A stretch of 64,000 nt of DNA from Alloalcanivorax gelatiniphagus (GCF_005938655.1 NZ_VCQT01000034.1:1-64000); one strand, 5' to 3'. Shown: positions 39,382-49,731, numbered from the stretch's first letter. Notes: generated from the sequence alone by a model not told the origin. A program made the numbers and translations.

Positions 39382-41526
39382 ATGAGCATTAAGAAGATGA
39401 CGTTGCTGCTGGTGATCGTGGCGCTGGTGGCGGGCTACTTCTTTTTCGATGTGGGGCAGTACCTGAGCCTGGATTACCTGAAGCAACAGCAGGGGGCATT
39501 TCAGACCCTGGCCAGCGAGCATCCGGTGGCGGTGCTGGGCGGCTTCTTCGCGCTGTATGTGCTGGTCACGGCCCTGAGTTTGCCGGGGGCGGCGATCATG
39601 ACCCTGGCGGCGGGGGCGCTGTTCGGGTTCTGGGTGGCACTGCTGCTGGTGTCGTTCGCCTCCAGCCTGGGCGCCACCCTGGCGTTTCTGGCGGCCCGGT
39701 TTCTGTTCAAGGACGCGGTGCAGGAGCGCTTCGGCGAGCGGCTGAAAAAGATCAATGCCGGCGTGGAGAAGGACGGCGCCTTTTATCTCTTCACCTTGCG
39801 TTTGATTCCCGCCTTTCCGTTTTTCGTGATCAATCTGCTGATGGCGTTGACGCCCCTGAAGACCTGGACCTTTTACTGGGTCAGCCAGGTGGGCATGCTG
39901 GCCGGCACCGCTGTGTACGTGAACGCGGGCACCCAGTTGGGCGAACTGTCGTCGTTGTCCGGCTTGCTGTCGCCCGGCTTGCTGGGGGCGTTCGTGTTGC
40001 TGGGGCTGTTCCCCTGGCTGGCCAAGGCGGCGCTGGCGCTGGTGCAGCGCCGCAAGATGTATCGGGGATACCAAAAGCCCAAGCATTTTGATCGCAACCT
40101 GATCGTGATCGGCGCCGGTTCCGCCGGCCTGGTGAGCGCCTACATCGGCGCCACGGTAAAAGCCCGGGTGTCGCTGATCGAGGCGGAAAAGATGGGCGGC
40201 GATTGCCTGAACACCGGCTGCGTGCCCTCCAAGGCACTGATCAAAAGCGCCTCCCTGGCGCATCTGCCGAAGGTGTCGGAGCGATACGGATTCAAGCGCA
40301 TTACCACGGAGTTCGACTTCGCCGATATCCAGGCGCGCATCCAGCGGGTGATCGGCCGCATCGAGCCCCACGATTCGGTGGAGCGCTACCAGGCCCTGGG
40401 CGTGGATTGCATCCAGGGGCGGGCGCGGCTGGTGTCGCCCTGGGAAGTGGCCGTCGAGACCGCCGACGGTGAACGGCGCCTGAGCGCCCGGGCGATCATC
40501 ATCGCCACCGGCGCCCGCCCGTGGCTGCCGCCGATTCCCGGCATTGATCAGGTGCGCGTGCTGACCTCGGAAACGCTGTGGCAAATCGATCAACTGCCGC
40601 CTCGCCTGCTGGTGTTGGGCGGCGGCCCCATCGGCTGCGAACTGGCACAGAGTTTTGCCCGGCTCGGCAGCCGGGTGACCCAGCTGGAGAAAGGTCCGCG
40701 CCTGCTGCCCCGTGAAGACGACGACGCGGCCGAGGCGGTGGCCACGGCGCTGGGCGAGGACGGGGTGGAATTGCTCACCGGCCACCAGGCGGTCCGCTTC
40801 ACCGTCGAGGACGGCGAACAGTGTGTTGTTACGGACAGCGAACAGGGGCCGCGACGAATTCCCTTCGACGCGGTACTGGTGGCGGTGGGCCGGCGCGCCA
40901 ACACCGCCGGCCTGGGCCTGGAGGAGCTGGGCATCGCCACCGGCGACAACGGCACCCTGGATCTGGATGAGCGGCTGCGCACCCGCTTCCCCAATATTTA
41001 CGGCTGCGGCGATGTGGCCGGCCCCTACCAATTCACCCATGTGGCCGCCCACCAGGCCTGGTACGCCGCGGTCAACGCCCTGTTCGGCATCCTGAAGACT
41101 TTCAAGGCCGACTACCGGGTGATTCCCTGGGCCACCTTTACCGCGCCGGAGGTGGCGCGGGTGGGACTGAACGAAAACGAGGCCCGGGAAAAAGGCATCG
41201 AGGTGGAGGTGACCCGCTACGGCATCGACGATCTGGACCGGGCCATCGCCGACGGCAGCGACCGGGGTTTCGTCAAGGTGCTCACGCCGCCGGGCAAGGA
41301 CCGCATTCTCGGCGTGACCATCGTCGGCGAGGCGGCCTCGGACCTGATCAGCGAATACGTGCTGGCCATGAAGCACGGCCTTGGCCTCAACAAGATTCTC
41401 GGCACCATCCACATCTACCCCACGCGCGCCGAAGCCAACAAGTTCGCCGCCGGCGAATGGAAGAAGGCGCACAAGCCGGAGAAACTGCTCCGCTGGGTGC
41501 AACGGTTTCACGATGCGAGACGATAG
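39382..41526 (+). CDS. Fusion of TVP38/TMEM64 (DedA-like) membrane domain and pyridine nucleotide-disulfide oxidoreductase
   Basis: 714 residues. Residues about 1-230 are a VTT/SNARE-associated membrane domain with the GxxxG-rich ALSLPGAAIMTLAAGALFG block; residues about 235-714 are a mercuric-reductase-like flavoprotein. The redox pair is GGDCLNTGCVPSK (C275, C280) and FAD motifs IGAGSAGLVSAYIG and CGDVAGPYQF are present. The usual active-site HPT near the C-terminus reads HIYPT, with Tyr in place of the catalytic His. There is no MerA-type N-terminal metal-binding domain and no C-terminal Cys pair. Substrate unknown. Confidence 0.9.
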   Translation: MSIKKMTLLLVIVALVAGYFFFDVGQYLSLDYLKQQQGAFQTLASEHPVAVLGGFFALYVLVTALSLPGAAIMTLAAGALFGFWVALLLVSFASSLGATLAFLAARFLFKDAVQERFGERLKKINAGVEKDGAFYLFTLRLIPAFPFFVINLLMALTPLKTWTFYWVSQVGMLAGTAVYVNAGTQLGELSSLSGLLSPGLLGAFVLLGLFPWLAKAALALVQRRKMYRGYQKPKHFDRNLIVIGAGSAGLVSAYIGATVKARVSLIEAEKMGGDCLNTGCVPSKALIKSASLAHLPKVSERYGFKRITTEFDFADIQARIQRVIGRIEPHDSVERYQALGVDCIQGRARLVSPWEVAVETADGERRLSARAIIIATGARPWLPPIPGIDQVRVLTSETLWQIDQLPPRLLVLGGGPIGCELAQSFARLGSRVTQLEKGPRLLPREDDDAAEAVATALGEDGVELLTGHQAVRFTVEDGEQCVVTDSEQGPRRIPFDAVLVAVGRRANTAGLGLEELGIATGDNGTLDLDERLRTRFPNIYGCGDVAGPYQFTHVAAHQAWYAAVNALFGILKTFKADYRVIPWATFTAPEVARVGLNENEAREKGIEVEVTRYGIDDLDRAIADGSDRGFVKVLTPPGKDRILGVTIVGEAASDLISEYVLAMKHGLGLNKILGTIHIYPTRAEANKFAAGEWKKAHKPEKLLRWVQRFHDARR

Positions 41527-41692
41527 CGTGAAGGATCAAAGCTGTTACAGAAAATATATGCAAGCTGTTAACTACTGCTGAGCCGCGCCGATAGAGCATG
41601 GGACACGGACGCCATTGTACCAAGCGGCAGGACTAAAACGTCCGTCGGGAAAGCCGCACCGACACTGAAACATCCATACAAGGCTCCTTCCT

Positions 41693-43285
41693 ATGCTGCT
41701 CAACAGAAGCGTCAAACTAAGGCTTTCCCTAAGCCTGGGTCTTTGCATCGTGCTGCTCATCATTATTGGCGTGATGGGTATCATCAGCACCAGTTCCGTG
41801 AGAGAAAACCTGGAACAAACGTACAATCAGAACCTGATCACCTTGCTGGACCTGGCCACGGTGCACGAGTCACTGATGGACACCCGCATCATCATCACCG
41901 CTGCCCAGCGGGACCGCGATGTCAGCCTGGCCAGAAAAATGGAGGATGAGGTCAAGGAAAACGACCTGAAAATCGATCAGTACTGGGCGGATTATTTTCC
42001 TCAGCGGATCAGCGGAGACCAGGAACGGGCCATCGCCGAGCGCTTCCAGGAAAGCTTGAAAGCGCTGCGCGCCAACCTCGATGAGCTTAAAGCTCTGATG
42101 ATCGCCGGCGACTTCGATCAAGCCAACCTGCTGGCCAATGGAGCAGTGGGCGAAGGCTACACGCAAACGCAGGACTTGATCGGCGCCCTGGTAACGCGCA
42201 ACCGGGAACAGGCCGATACCCATTACAACCGGGCACTGACCAACTATAAGGCGTCCCGCAATGTGGTCATCGGTCTGATGGTGGTTTCCGTATTGGTGGC
42301 GCTGGGGCTGACCTTCTGGCTGGTGCGCGGCATCATGACGCCGCTGGGCAAGGCCCGCCATGTGGCACGTGCCATGGCGGAAGGTCGACTGGACGACGAC
42401 ATCGATGTGACCTGCAAGGACGAATTCGGTGACATGCTCCGTGATCTGGTGACCATGCAGGAGAAACTCTCCGACGTGGTGCTCTCGGTGCGCGACAACG
42501 CCGAATCGGTGAGCATCGCCTCCACCGAAATCTCCCAGGGCACCGACGATTTGAGCCGGCGCACCCAGGACCAGGCCGCCAGCCTGGAAGAGACCGCCGC
42601 GTCCATGGACGAGATTACCTCCACCGTGCGCCAGAACGCGGACAACGCCAACGAGGCCGACGGGCTGGCGCAACGTGTCAGCGGCCAGGCCAGACAGGGC
42701 AGCGACATCGCCCGGGAAGCGATCTCCGCCATGGCGGAAATCAGCAGCTCCAGCCGCAAGATCACCAGCATCGTTTCGTTGATCGACGAGATCGCCTTCC
42801 AGACCAACCTGCTGGCGCTGAACGCCTCGGTGGAAGCGGCCCGGGCCGGCGAACAGGGCCGTGGCTTCGCGGTGGTGGCCGGCGAGGTACGCAGCCTGGC
42901 CGGACGCAGCGCCGAGGCGGCCCGCGAAATCAAGACGCTGGTCGACGAAAGCGTGGACCGGGTGGACACCGGCACTGCCCTGGTGGACAAGGCCGCCGAA
43001 ACCCTCGGGGAAATCGCCAAGGGCGTGGATCAGGTCACCGCGCTGGTGGGCGAGATCGCCGTGGCCAGCCGCGAACAGACCCAGGGCATCGAGCAAGTGA
43101 ATCTGGCGGTGTCGCAGATGGACGCGGCGATCCAGCAGAACGCCAGCATGGTGGAACAATCCAGCGCCGCCAGCCGGTCGCTGCAGGACCAGGCCAACGA
43201 TCTGCTGCGGCAAATGAGGTTCTTCCGTGCCTCCGACGCCGAGTCCGATCAAGCGCTCACTCCAACGCTACACCGAAGCGAGTAA
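41693..43285 (+). CDS. Methyl-accepting chemotaxis protein with four-helix-bundle sensor
   Basis: 530 residues. Membrane helices at about 10-32 and 190-212 bracket a 4HB_MCP periplasmic sensor; HAMP follows, then the signalling domain ([39 protein letters not shown]). A different subclass from the tandem pair. No tethering pentapeptide. Preceded by about 165 bases without a gene. Confidence 0.93.
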   Translation: MLLNRSVKLRLSLSLGLCIVLLIIIGVMGIISTSSVRENLEQTYNQNLITLLDLATVHESLMDTRIIITAAQRDRDVSLARKMEDEVKENDLKIDQYWADYFPQRISGDQERAIAERFQESLKALRANLDELKALMIAGDFDQANLLANGAVGEGYTQTQDLIGALVTRNREQADTHYNRALTNYKASRNVVIGLMVVSVLVALGLTFWLVRGIMTPLGKARHVARAMAEGRLDDDIDVTCKDEFGDMLRDLVTMQEKLSDVVLSVRDNAESVSIASTEISQGTDDLSRRTQDQAASLEETAASMDEITSTVRQNADNANEADGLAQRVSGQARQGSDIAREAISAMAEISSSSRKITSIVSLIDEIAFQTNLLALNASVEAARAGEQGRGFAVVAGEVRSLAGRSAEAAREIKTLVDESVDRVDTGTALVDKAAETLGEIAKGVDQVTALVGEIAVASREQTQGIEQVNLAVSQMDAAIQQNASMVEQSSAASRSLQDQANDLLRQMRFFRASDAESDQALTPTLHRSE

Positions 43286-43317
43286 GCTGGCTGTCCCTGT
43301 TATCGCGGAGAGCCGTC

Positions 43318-44139
43318 ATGGTTTATGTTCAACGCGGGTTGCTGGGGCTGCTGCTCCTGGCCCTGAGCGTGTCGCCGGCCCTGGCCGAGCGACCGTTCGA
43401 TCACGGCGCCTGGGACACCCTGCTGCGGGACCACGTTACGTGGCAGCGGCAGGGGCGCACCTCCACCGTGGACTATGACGGCTTCGCCACGGACCGGCAG
43501 GCCCTGCACGCCTATCTGGAGCGGCTCTCGGCGGTCAGCGCGGAGCGGTTTCAGCAGTGGCCCCGGGACGCCCGGCTGGCGTTTCTGATCAACGCCTACA
43601 ATGCCTTTACCGTGGAACTGATTCTGCGCCAGAACCCAAGGCCGGATTCCATCCGCGACATCGGCTCGATCTTCCGTGGTCCCTGGAAACAGCGCTTCTT
43701 CACCCTGCTGGGTAAGGAGCGCACCCTGGACGACGTGGAGCACGGCCTGATCCGGGACAACCCGGCCCTGATGGACGCGCGCATTCATTTCGCCGTCAAT
43801 TGCGCCTCGGTGGGCTGCCCGGCCCTGCGCCCGGAAGCCTACACCGCCGGCGCTCTTGACCGGCAATTGGACGACGCCACCGGACGTTTTCTCTCCGACC
43901 GCCAGCGCAACCGGTACCGCGACGGGGTGCTGGAAGTGTCTTCCATCTTCGATTGGTATCAGGAGGATTTCGAGGCCGCCGCCGGCAGCCTGGGCGCCTG
44001 GCTGGCGGACCAGGGCGACGCCCTGGCACTGCCCGGCGACGCCCGCCAACGGCTGCGCGCCGGCGACCTGGAGATCGATTTTCTGGACTACGACTGGTCC
44101 CTGAACGGGGACCCCGCCGGCCAGTCCACCTCACCCTGA
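43318..44139 (+). CDS. DUF547 domain periplasmic protein
   Basis: 273 residues with a cleavable signal peptide (LLGLLLLALSVSPALA, cleavage after residue 23 or so). The DUF547 core has FLINAYNAFTVELIL and HFAVNCASVGCPAL. Biochemical role not established. It starts 32 bases after the chemotaxis receptor. Confidence 0.85.
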   Translation: MVYVQRGLLGLLLLALSVSPALAERPFDHGAWDTLLRDHVTWQRQGRTSTVDYDGFATDRQALHAYLERLSAVSAERFQQWPRDARLAFLINAYNAFTVELILRQNPRPDSIRDIGSIFRGPWKQRFFTLLGKERTLDDVEHGLIRDNPALMDARIHFAVNCASVGCPALRPEAYTAGALDRQLDDATGRFLSDRQRNRYRDGVLEVSSIFDWYQEDFEAAAGSLGAWLADQGDALALPGDARQRLRAGDLEIDFLDYDWSLNGDPAGQSTSP

Positions 44140-44342
44140 GCCCGCACCGGCGGCCGGCAGCGGGGAAAAAGGCGACATAAGTGGCACCGGTGCAACGCCG
44201 GCGCTTGAAAGCGAAGGTCGCCACCACCATCTTGACGCCGTCGAGCATCAGACCGTGATTTCCAGGGCGCGGCGCTCACCGGCCGGGACACCGCCTGAAG
44301 CGGAATGCCGGCCTCGCCGAACCGACGCATCACGAGGGCCGC
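44140..44342. other. Spacer without a gene
   Basis: 203 GC-rich bases. No frame, repeat or terminator with a T-tract was found. Confidence 0.4.
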
Positions 44343-44774
44343 ATGAGTCATATCGAACGCCTGGACCGCATCCAGAATTCCTACCGCCGCCTGCCACTGT
44401 GGATGCGTCTGTGGATCATGCTGGTGTTGATTCCGGTGAACGCCGCCGGCTTTTTCATGCTGCACACCGCCAGTGGCCACGCGGTGGCCTGGGCCAGCGC
44501 TTTCGTAATGGCCGCCAACGGCCTCACCCTGTGGCGGTATGCCTCCCTGAACCGGGCGCTGGCCCTGCCCCATCTTCTCGCCTGGGTACCGCTGCAGGCG
44601 GCGCTGGTGGCGCGGCTGATCGGGGGCTGGGGCCCGGACGCCATGGCGTGGGATGAGTGGCTGCTGGCGGTGATGGTGGTGATGGTCAATTCCGTGGCGC
44701 TGTTCTTCGACACCGTGGCGTCCTGGCGCTGGTGGCGGGACCGGCGCCTGAACCTGGCCGCCGACGGCCTCTGA
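44343..44774 (+). CDS. Uncharacterised four-helix membrane protein
   Basis: 143 residues. Hydrophobic helices at about 22-42, 46-64, 74-94 and 103-122. GAGGGCCGC precedes the ATG. It converges tail-to-tail with the potassium-transport operon, 6 bases apart. No domain recognised. Confidence 0.75.
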   Translation: MSHIERLDRIQNSYRRLPLWMRLWIMLVLIPVNAAGFFMLHTASGHAVAWASAFVMAANGLTLWRYASLNRALALPHLLAWVPLQAALVARLIGGWGPDAMAWDEWLLAVMVVMVNSVALFFDTVASWRWWRDRRLNLAADGL

Positions 44775-44780
44775 CCGCCT

Positions 44781-46151
44781 TCAACCGATCTGCACATCGG
44801 CCTCGGTGTAATGCACCCGGGCAGGATTCGGCCTCGCCAGCGCATAGGCGAACGCCAGCGGCCCGATGCGGCCGACGAACATCAGCAACATCAGAATGCC
44901 CTGCCCCGGCGCGCCCAACTCGGCGGTAATCCCCCGGGACAACCCCACGGTACCGAACGCGGAAAAGCTCTCGAACAGCAGATCCAGGGGCTTCATCTGC
45001 GGCTGCAGGATCACCAGCACGAAGGCCGCCAGCATCAGCAGCATGACGCTGAGCATGACCACCGCGTAGGCCCGAAACACCGCCGCCACCGCCACCGCCC
45101 GGCGGAACAGGCGCGGCTGCTGTTCGCCGCGCAGGATCGCCCAGGTGGACAGCAGCACCACCATGAAGGTGGACACCTTGATGCCCGAGGCGGTGGAGTT
45201 GCTGCCGCCACCGATAAACATCAGCAGCATGGTCAGCAGCGTGGCCGGCATGCCCAGGGCGCCGGTGTCGATGCTGTTGAAGCCGGCGGTGCGCGGCGTC
45301 ACCGCCGCGAACCAGGCCGCCCAGAACCGGTCCGCCACCGGCAGCCCGCCCAGGGTGCCCGGGTTGTGCCACTCGAAGCCCAGCATCAACAGCCAGCCGC
45401 CCAACGCCAGAATGGCGGTGCCGGCGAGCGTCAGCTTGCTGTGCAGGGTAAGGCGGGCCAGGCGCCGCCGGCGCCAGAGATCCAGGATCACCGTGAACCC
45501 CAGGCCGCCGATGATGAACAGCGCGGTGATCACGGTGTTGACCAGGGGCTGCCCGGCCCACGACATCAGGCTGTCCGGGCGCAGGCCGAAGCCCGCATTG
45601 TTGAAGGCGGAAACCGCATGGAACAGGCTGAACCAGAGACCACCGCCCCAGCCCATTTCCGGCACCCACACCAGGGCCAGCAGCAGAGTACCGAGCAGTT
45701 CCAGGGACAGCGCCAGAATGGCGATGTGGCCGACCAGCACCAGCACGTCACCGGGGTCGGTCTGATCCAGCGCCTCGCGCACCAGCCGCCGCCCGCCAAG
45801 GCCGAGCCGGCCGCCCAGGGCAAGAATGGTCAGCCCGGCGAAGGTCATCAGGCCCAGGCCGCCCAGCTGGATCAGCACCAGCACCACGGCCTGGCCGAAG
45901 CCGGTGAGCACACTGCCGGTGTCCACCACCACCAGACCGGTAACGGTGACCGCCGAGCAGGCGGTGAACATCGCCTGGCCCAGCCCCAGCCCACCGTGGC
46001 TGGCCATCGGCAGCCACAGCAGCAGACCACCAATCAGGATCAGCGTCAGAAAACTCAGCGCCAGCAACGCCGGCGGGCTGAACCGCCAGGGCCGGCGCAG
46101 TTGCGCCCGCAGGGTAAGACGGCCGCTGACGCGGGGCTGCCAGCTTTTCAT
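44781..46151 (-). CDS. KtrB/TrkH-family K+ transporter membrane subunit, second paralogue
   Basis: 456 residues from the ATG at 46151; a longer frame to 46181 would overlap the upstream gene. Four selectivity-filter repeats are visible: TVTGLVVVD, AFNNAGFGL, RTAGFNSID and AFGTVGLSRG, with the intramembrane gate GGGSNSTASGIKVST. The filter glycines are all kept. It differs from its neighbour in the fourth filter (TVGLS versus NAGMT). Third gene of the ktr operon. Confidence 0.9.
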   Translation of the reverse strand: MKSWQPRVSGRLTLRAQLRRPWRFSPPALLALSFLTLILIGGLLLWLPMASHGGLGLGQAMFTACSAVTVTGLVVVDTGSVLTGFGQAVVLVLIQLGGLGLMTFAGLTILALGGRLGLGGRRLVREALDQTDPGDVLVLVGHIAILALSLELLGTLLLALVWVPEMGWGGGLWFSLFHAVSAFNNAGFGLRPDSLMSWAGQPLVNTVITALFIIGGLGFTVILDLWRRRRLARLTLHSKLTLAGTAILALGGWLLMLGFEWHNPGTLGGLPVADRFWAAWFAAVTPRTAGFNSIDTGALGMPATLLTMLLMFIGGGSNSTASGIKVSTFMVVLLSTWAILRGEQQPRLFRRAVAVAAVFRAYAVVMLSVMLLMLAAFVLVILQPQMKPLDLLFESFSAFGTVGLSRGITAELGAPGQGILMLLMFVGRIGPLAFAYALARPNPARVHYTEADVQIG

Positions 46152-46161
46152 CGCGCGCCGC

Positions 46162-47532
46162 TCACCCGATTTGCACCTCATCCTCCGCGTAGCGCAGCCG
46201 CACCGGTCGCGGCCGGGCCAGGGAGAAGGCCAGCGCCAGGGGGCCGATGCGGCCCACGAACATCAACACCATGACCACCGCCTGGCTGGCCATGGACATG
46301 TGGGCGGTGATGCCCCGGGTCATGCCGGCGTTGCCGAACGCGGAAAAACCTTCGAAGAGCACGTCCATGGGCCGCATTTCCGGTTCCAGGATGACCAGGA
46401 AGAAACACCCCAGCATCACCATCAGCAAGCTCAGCACCACCACGGTATAGGCGCGAAACACGGATTTCAGCGACACCATGCGGGTAAAGGCGGTGGGGCG
46501 CTGGCGGCCGGTGAGAAACGCCCGGGTGGCCAGAATCACCACCATGAAGGTGCTCACCTTGATACCGGAAGCGGTGGAGTTGCTGCCGCCGCCGATAAAG
46601 ATCAGGAACATGGTCAGCAGCACCGTGGGCGCATAGGCGACGCTGATGTCCACCACCGCGAAGCCGGCGCTGCGCGGCACCACCGCCATGAACCAGGCCA
46701 GCCAGGGCCGCTGCTCCGGGGCCAGGGCGGCCAGGGTATTGCCGTTGTTCCATTCAAACCCCATCACCATGAGCCAGGCGGAGACGGCCAGAATCAGGGT
46801 GCCGGTGAGAGTCAGCTTGCTGTGCAGGCTGAGGCGCCCGAAGCGGCGCTCATGCCACAGATCATTGATCACCGTGAAACCCAGCCCGCCGACGATAAAC
46901 AGCCCGGTGATGACGATGGTGGTCAGGGGCGTGGCGGCCCAGGGCGCCAGGCCACCGGGAAGAATCGACACCCCGGCGTTGTTGAACGCGGAGGCGGCAT
47001 GGAAAAAGCTCATCCAAAGCCCCCGGGCCCAGCCCATCTCCGGCACCCAGGCGGTGGCCAGCACCGCCGCGCCGGCCAGCTCCAGGGTCAGCGCCAGCAG
47101 CGCCACCTGCCGCACCAGCACCACCACGTCGCCGGGGGAGGTCTGGTTCATCGCCTCGCGGACCAGCCGCTGGCCGCCCAGCCCCAGGCGGCCGCCCAGG
47201 GCCAGCACGGTGAGCACGGCGAAGGTCATCAGGCCGAGACCGCCGATATGGAACAGCACCATCACCACGACCTGACCGAACAGGGTCAGGTCCCGGGCCG
47301 GGTCCACCAGCGACAGGCCGGTGACGGTGATCGAGGCGGTGGCGGTGAACAGCGCCTGCCACAGCGACAGCCCCTCGTGGCTGGCGAACGGCAGCCAGAA
47401 CAGCAGCGTGCCGATCAGGATGAAGACCGCGAAGCCGCCGGCCAGCAAGGCCGGCGGACTGAGCCGCCAGGCCCGACGCATGCGCGCGCGCAGGGTGACG
47501 CGGCCGCGCAACCGGGGCAGCCAGCTTCTCAT
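46162..47532 (-). CDS. KtrB/TrkH-family K+ transporter membrane subunit, first paralogue
   Basis: 456 residues, eight hairpin helices expected. Filter loops are TVTGLSLVD, AFNNAGVSI, RSAGFAVVD and AFGNAGMTRG; gate loop GGGSNSTASGIKVST is identical to the second copy. It overlaps the regulatory subunit gene by 4 bases. Translocates K+ (often with Na+) across the inner membrane. Confidence 0.9.
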   Translation of the reverse strand: MRSWLPRLRGRVTLRARMRRAWRLSPPALLAGGFAVFILIGTLLFWLPFASHEGLSLWQALFTATASITVTGLSLVDPARDLTLFGQVVVMVLFHIGGLGLMTFAVLTVLALGGRLGLGGQRLVREAMNQTSPGDVVVLVRQVALLALTLELAGAAVLATAWVPEMGWARGLWMSFFHAASAFNNAGVSILPGGLAPWAATPLTTIVITGLFIVGGLGFTVINDLWHERRFGRLSLHSKLTLTGTLILAVSAWLMVMGFEWNNGNTLAALAPEQRPWLAWFMAVVPRSAGFAVVDISVAYAPTVLLTMFLIFIGGGSNSTASGIKVSTFMVVILATRAFLTGRQRPTAFTRMVSLKSVFRAYTVVVLSLLMVMLGCFFLVILEPEMRPMDVLFEGFSAFGNAGMTRGITAHMSMASQAVVMVLMFVGRIGPLALAFSLARPRPVRLRYAEDEVQIG

Positions 47533-48179
47533 AGGCTGGAGGTGAACTCGCGCAGGGCCTTCTCGTCGCCCAGCAGTATCAGGTGATCGTTACGCCGCAG
47601 GCGGTAGTCCGGAACCGGATCGAAGGTCACGCTGTTGCCGTGCTTGATGGCCAGCAGCCGCACCTTGTCCGGATCGATCTTCAGTTCCGAGAACGGCTTG
47701 TCGTCGAGCACCTCGCCGGGGCGTACCTCGATCACGAAGTAGTTATCGCCCAGCGCCAGATAATCGAGCATGTTGGGGTGCGCCATGGTCTGCGCCACCC
47801 GCAGCCCCATTTCGTACTCCGGATGGAAAATACGTTCGGCGCCCAGCTTTTCGACAATCTTGTGGTGGGTGGGCGTGATCGCCTTGACCCACACTTCCTT
47901 GGCCTTCAGCGATTCCAGGTGCATGGTGCACAGGATGCTGGCTTCGATGTTCTCGCCGATGGCCACCAGCACCGCGTCGAAGCGCTCCAGTTTCAGTTCC
48001 TTGAGCGAGGCCTCGTCGGTGGCGTCGGCGATCACCACCTGGGTGAGCTTGTCGGCGAGCTGATTGGCCTTGGCCTCGTCGGAGTCCACGCCCAGGACCT
48101 CGTGACCGAGCCGCACCAGTTCCACGCCCACGGCTTCCCCGAAGCCGCCCAGCCCCATGATCGCGAATTGCTTTTTCAT
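47529..48179 (-). CDS. ktrA: KtrA-type RCK regulatory subunit of K+ uptake
   Basis: 216 residues: one RCK-N domain (IMGLGGFGEAVGVELVRLGH, nucleotide-binding) and one RCK-C domain (about 140-216). A single RCK unit marks it as KtrA-like rather than the double-domain TrkA. It forms the nucleotide- and c-di-AMP-class gating ring under KtrB. The ATG at 48179 has AAGGAGC upstream. First gene of an operon with two membrane subunits. Confidence 0.92.
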   Translation of the reverse strand: MKKQFAIMGLGGFGEAVGVELVRLGHEVLGVDSDEAKANQLADKLTQVVIADATDEASLKELKLERFDAVLVAIGENIEASILCTMHLESLKAKEVWVKAITPTHHKIVEKLGAERIFHPEYEMGLRVAQTMAHPNMLDYLALGDNYFVIEVRPGEVLDDKPFSELKIDPDKVRLLAIKHGNSVTFDPVPDYRLRRNDHLILLGDEKALREFTSSL

Positions 48180-48199
48180 CCTTGCTCCTTCGATTTTTC

Positions 48200-48266
48200 G
48201 TAGGAGCGGCTTCAGCCGCGAATGAGCCGCGAATAATGCCCGGTTCGCGGCTGAAGCCGCTCCTAC
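48200..48266. repeat. REP pair between radA and ktrA
   Basis: AGGAGCGGCTTCAGCCGCG (from 48202) and CGCGGCTGAAGCCGCTCCTA (to 48265) face each other with about 21 bases between. The right-hand copy contributes the TAG stop codon of radA (48263-48265). Confidence 0.9.
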
Positions 48267-49627
48267 AATTGTTCCAGGGCCTCGGCCAGGGTGGCCACCG
48301 CCACCACTTCGACACCCTCCGGCAATTGCCGGGGCCGGTTGGCCTTGGGAATGATGGCCCTTTTGAAGCCGTGTTTCACTGCCTCGTGGAGCCGTTCCTG
48401 GCCCTGGGGCACCGGGCGGATTTCGCCGGACAGGCCGATCTCGCCGAACACCACCAGGTCCCGACCCAGGGGCCGGTCCCGGAAGCTGGAGACGATGGAC
48501 AGCACCAGCGCCAGGTCGGCGGCGGTTTCCGCCACCTTGACGCCGCCCACCACGTTGGCGAACACGTCCTGGTCACCCACCTGGATGCCGCCATGACGGT
48601 GCAGCACCGCCAGCAACATGGCCAGCCGGTTGGCCTCCAGGCCCACGCACACCCGCCGGGGGTTGCCGAAATGGCTGGCGTCCACCAGCGCCTGCAGCTC
48701 CACCAGCAGCGGCCGGGTGCCTTCCCAGACCACCGTGACCAGGGAGCCGGCGGCGATCTCATCGGCGCGATTCAGGAAGATCGCCGAGGGGTTTTTCACT
48801 TCCTTCAGGCCTTCGCCGGTCATCGCGAACACGCCCAGTTCATTGACCGCGCCGAACCGGTTCTTGAGCCCGCGCAGGGTGCGGAAACGGGAGTCCGTGG
48901 AGCCTTCCAGCATCAGCGAGCAGTCGATCATGTGTTCCAGCACCTTGGGCCCGGCCAGGGTGCCGTCCTTGGTCACGTGGCCCACCAGCAGCAATACGGT
49001 ACCGGTTTGCTTGGCGAAACGCGTCAAGGCGGCGGCGCATTCGCGCACCTGGGCCACCGAGCCCGGCGCCGACTGCAGCCCGGACAGGTACATCACCTGG
49101 ATGGAGTCCACCACCAGCAGGCGCGGGCGCTCCTTGCGGGCCAGGTCGAGAATCTGCTCCACGTCGGTTTCCGCCGCCAGGCGCAATTTTTCCTTGGGCA
49201 GCTTGAGGCGATCGGCGCGCATCGCCACCTGGGACAGGGATTCCTCGCCGGTGACGTACAGGCACGACTCGGTGTCCGCCAGCCGGCACATGACCTGCAG
49301 CAGCAAGGTGGATTTACCGGCCCCCGGGTGCCCGCCGATCAGGATCGCCGAGCCCGGCACCAGGCCACCGCCCAGCACCCGGTCCAGCTCGCCCATGCCG
49401 GTGCCGATGCGCGGCGTTTCCTCCAGCACGATCTCGTTGAGGTTGCGCACCTCGGTGAGCTCGCCGCTGTAGCCGGTGCGCTCGGCGCCACGACTTTTCG
49501 GCGTGGCCGGGTCCACCACGAATTCCTGCAGGGTATTCCAGGCACCGCAGGCCGGGCATTGGCCCTGCCATTTGGGGAAATCCGCACCGCAGTCGGTGCA
49601 TACGAAGGCGGTTTTCTTTTTGGCCAA
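48263..49627 (-). CDS. radA: DNA repair protein RadA
   Basis: 454 residues. N-terminal zinc finger (CTDCGADFPKWQGQCPACG), RecA-like ATPase with Walker A GHPGAGKSTLL, the RadA KNRFGAVNELG motif and a C-terminal LonC-like domain. It processes recombination intermediates. The stop codon lies inside a REP element. Confidence 0.96.
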   Translation of the reverse strand: MAKKKTAFVCTDCGADFPKWQGQCPACGAWNTLQEFVVDPATPKSRGAERTGYSGELTEVRNLNEIVLEETPRIGTGMGELDRVLGGGLVPGSAILIGGHPGAGKSTLLLQVMCRLADTESCLYVTGEESLSQVAMRADRLKLPKEKLRLAAETDVEQILDLARKERPRLLVVDSIQVMYLSGLQSAPGSVAQVRECAAALTRFAKQTGTVLLLVGHVTKDGTLAGPKVLEHMIDCSLMLEGSTDSRFRTLRGLKNRFGAVNELGVFAMTGEGLKEVKNPSAIFLNRADEIAAGSLVTVVWEGTRPLLVELQALVDASHFGNPRRVCVGLEANRLAMLLAVLHRHGGIQVGDQDVFANVVGGVKVAETAADLALVLSIVSSFRDRPLGRDLVVFGEIGLSGEIRPVPQGQERLHEAVKHGFKRAIIPKANRPRQLPEGVEVVAVATLAEALEQL

Positions 49628-49651
49628 GGGAGCTCCTTATTGCTACGTACC

Positions 49652-49721
49652 GTGGGAGCGGCCGGGCGGCGCTCCGCTTCAGCCGCGATTGGGCCGTCAT
49701 CGCGACTAAAGTCGCTCCTAC
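49652..49721. repeat. Degenerate REP pair between alr and radA
   Basis: GGGAGCGG...CTCCGCTTCAGCCGCGA (to 49688) contains an insertion relative to the others, and CGCGACTAAAGTCGCTCCTA (from 49701) belongs to the 'GACTGAAGTC' variant with one change. Confidence 0.75.
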
Positions 49722-49731
49722 ATCGGTATCG

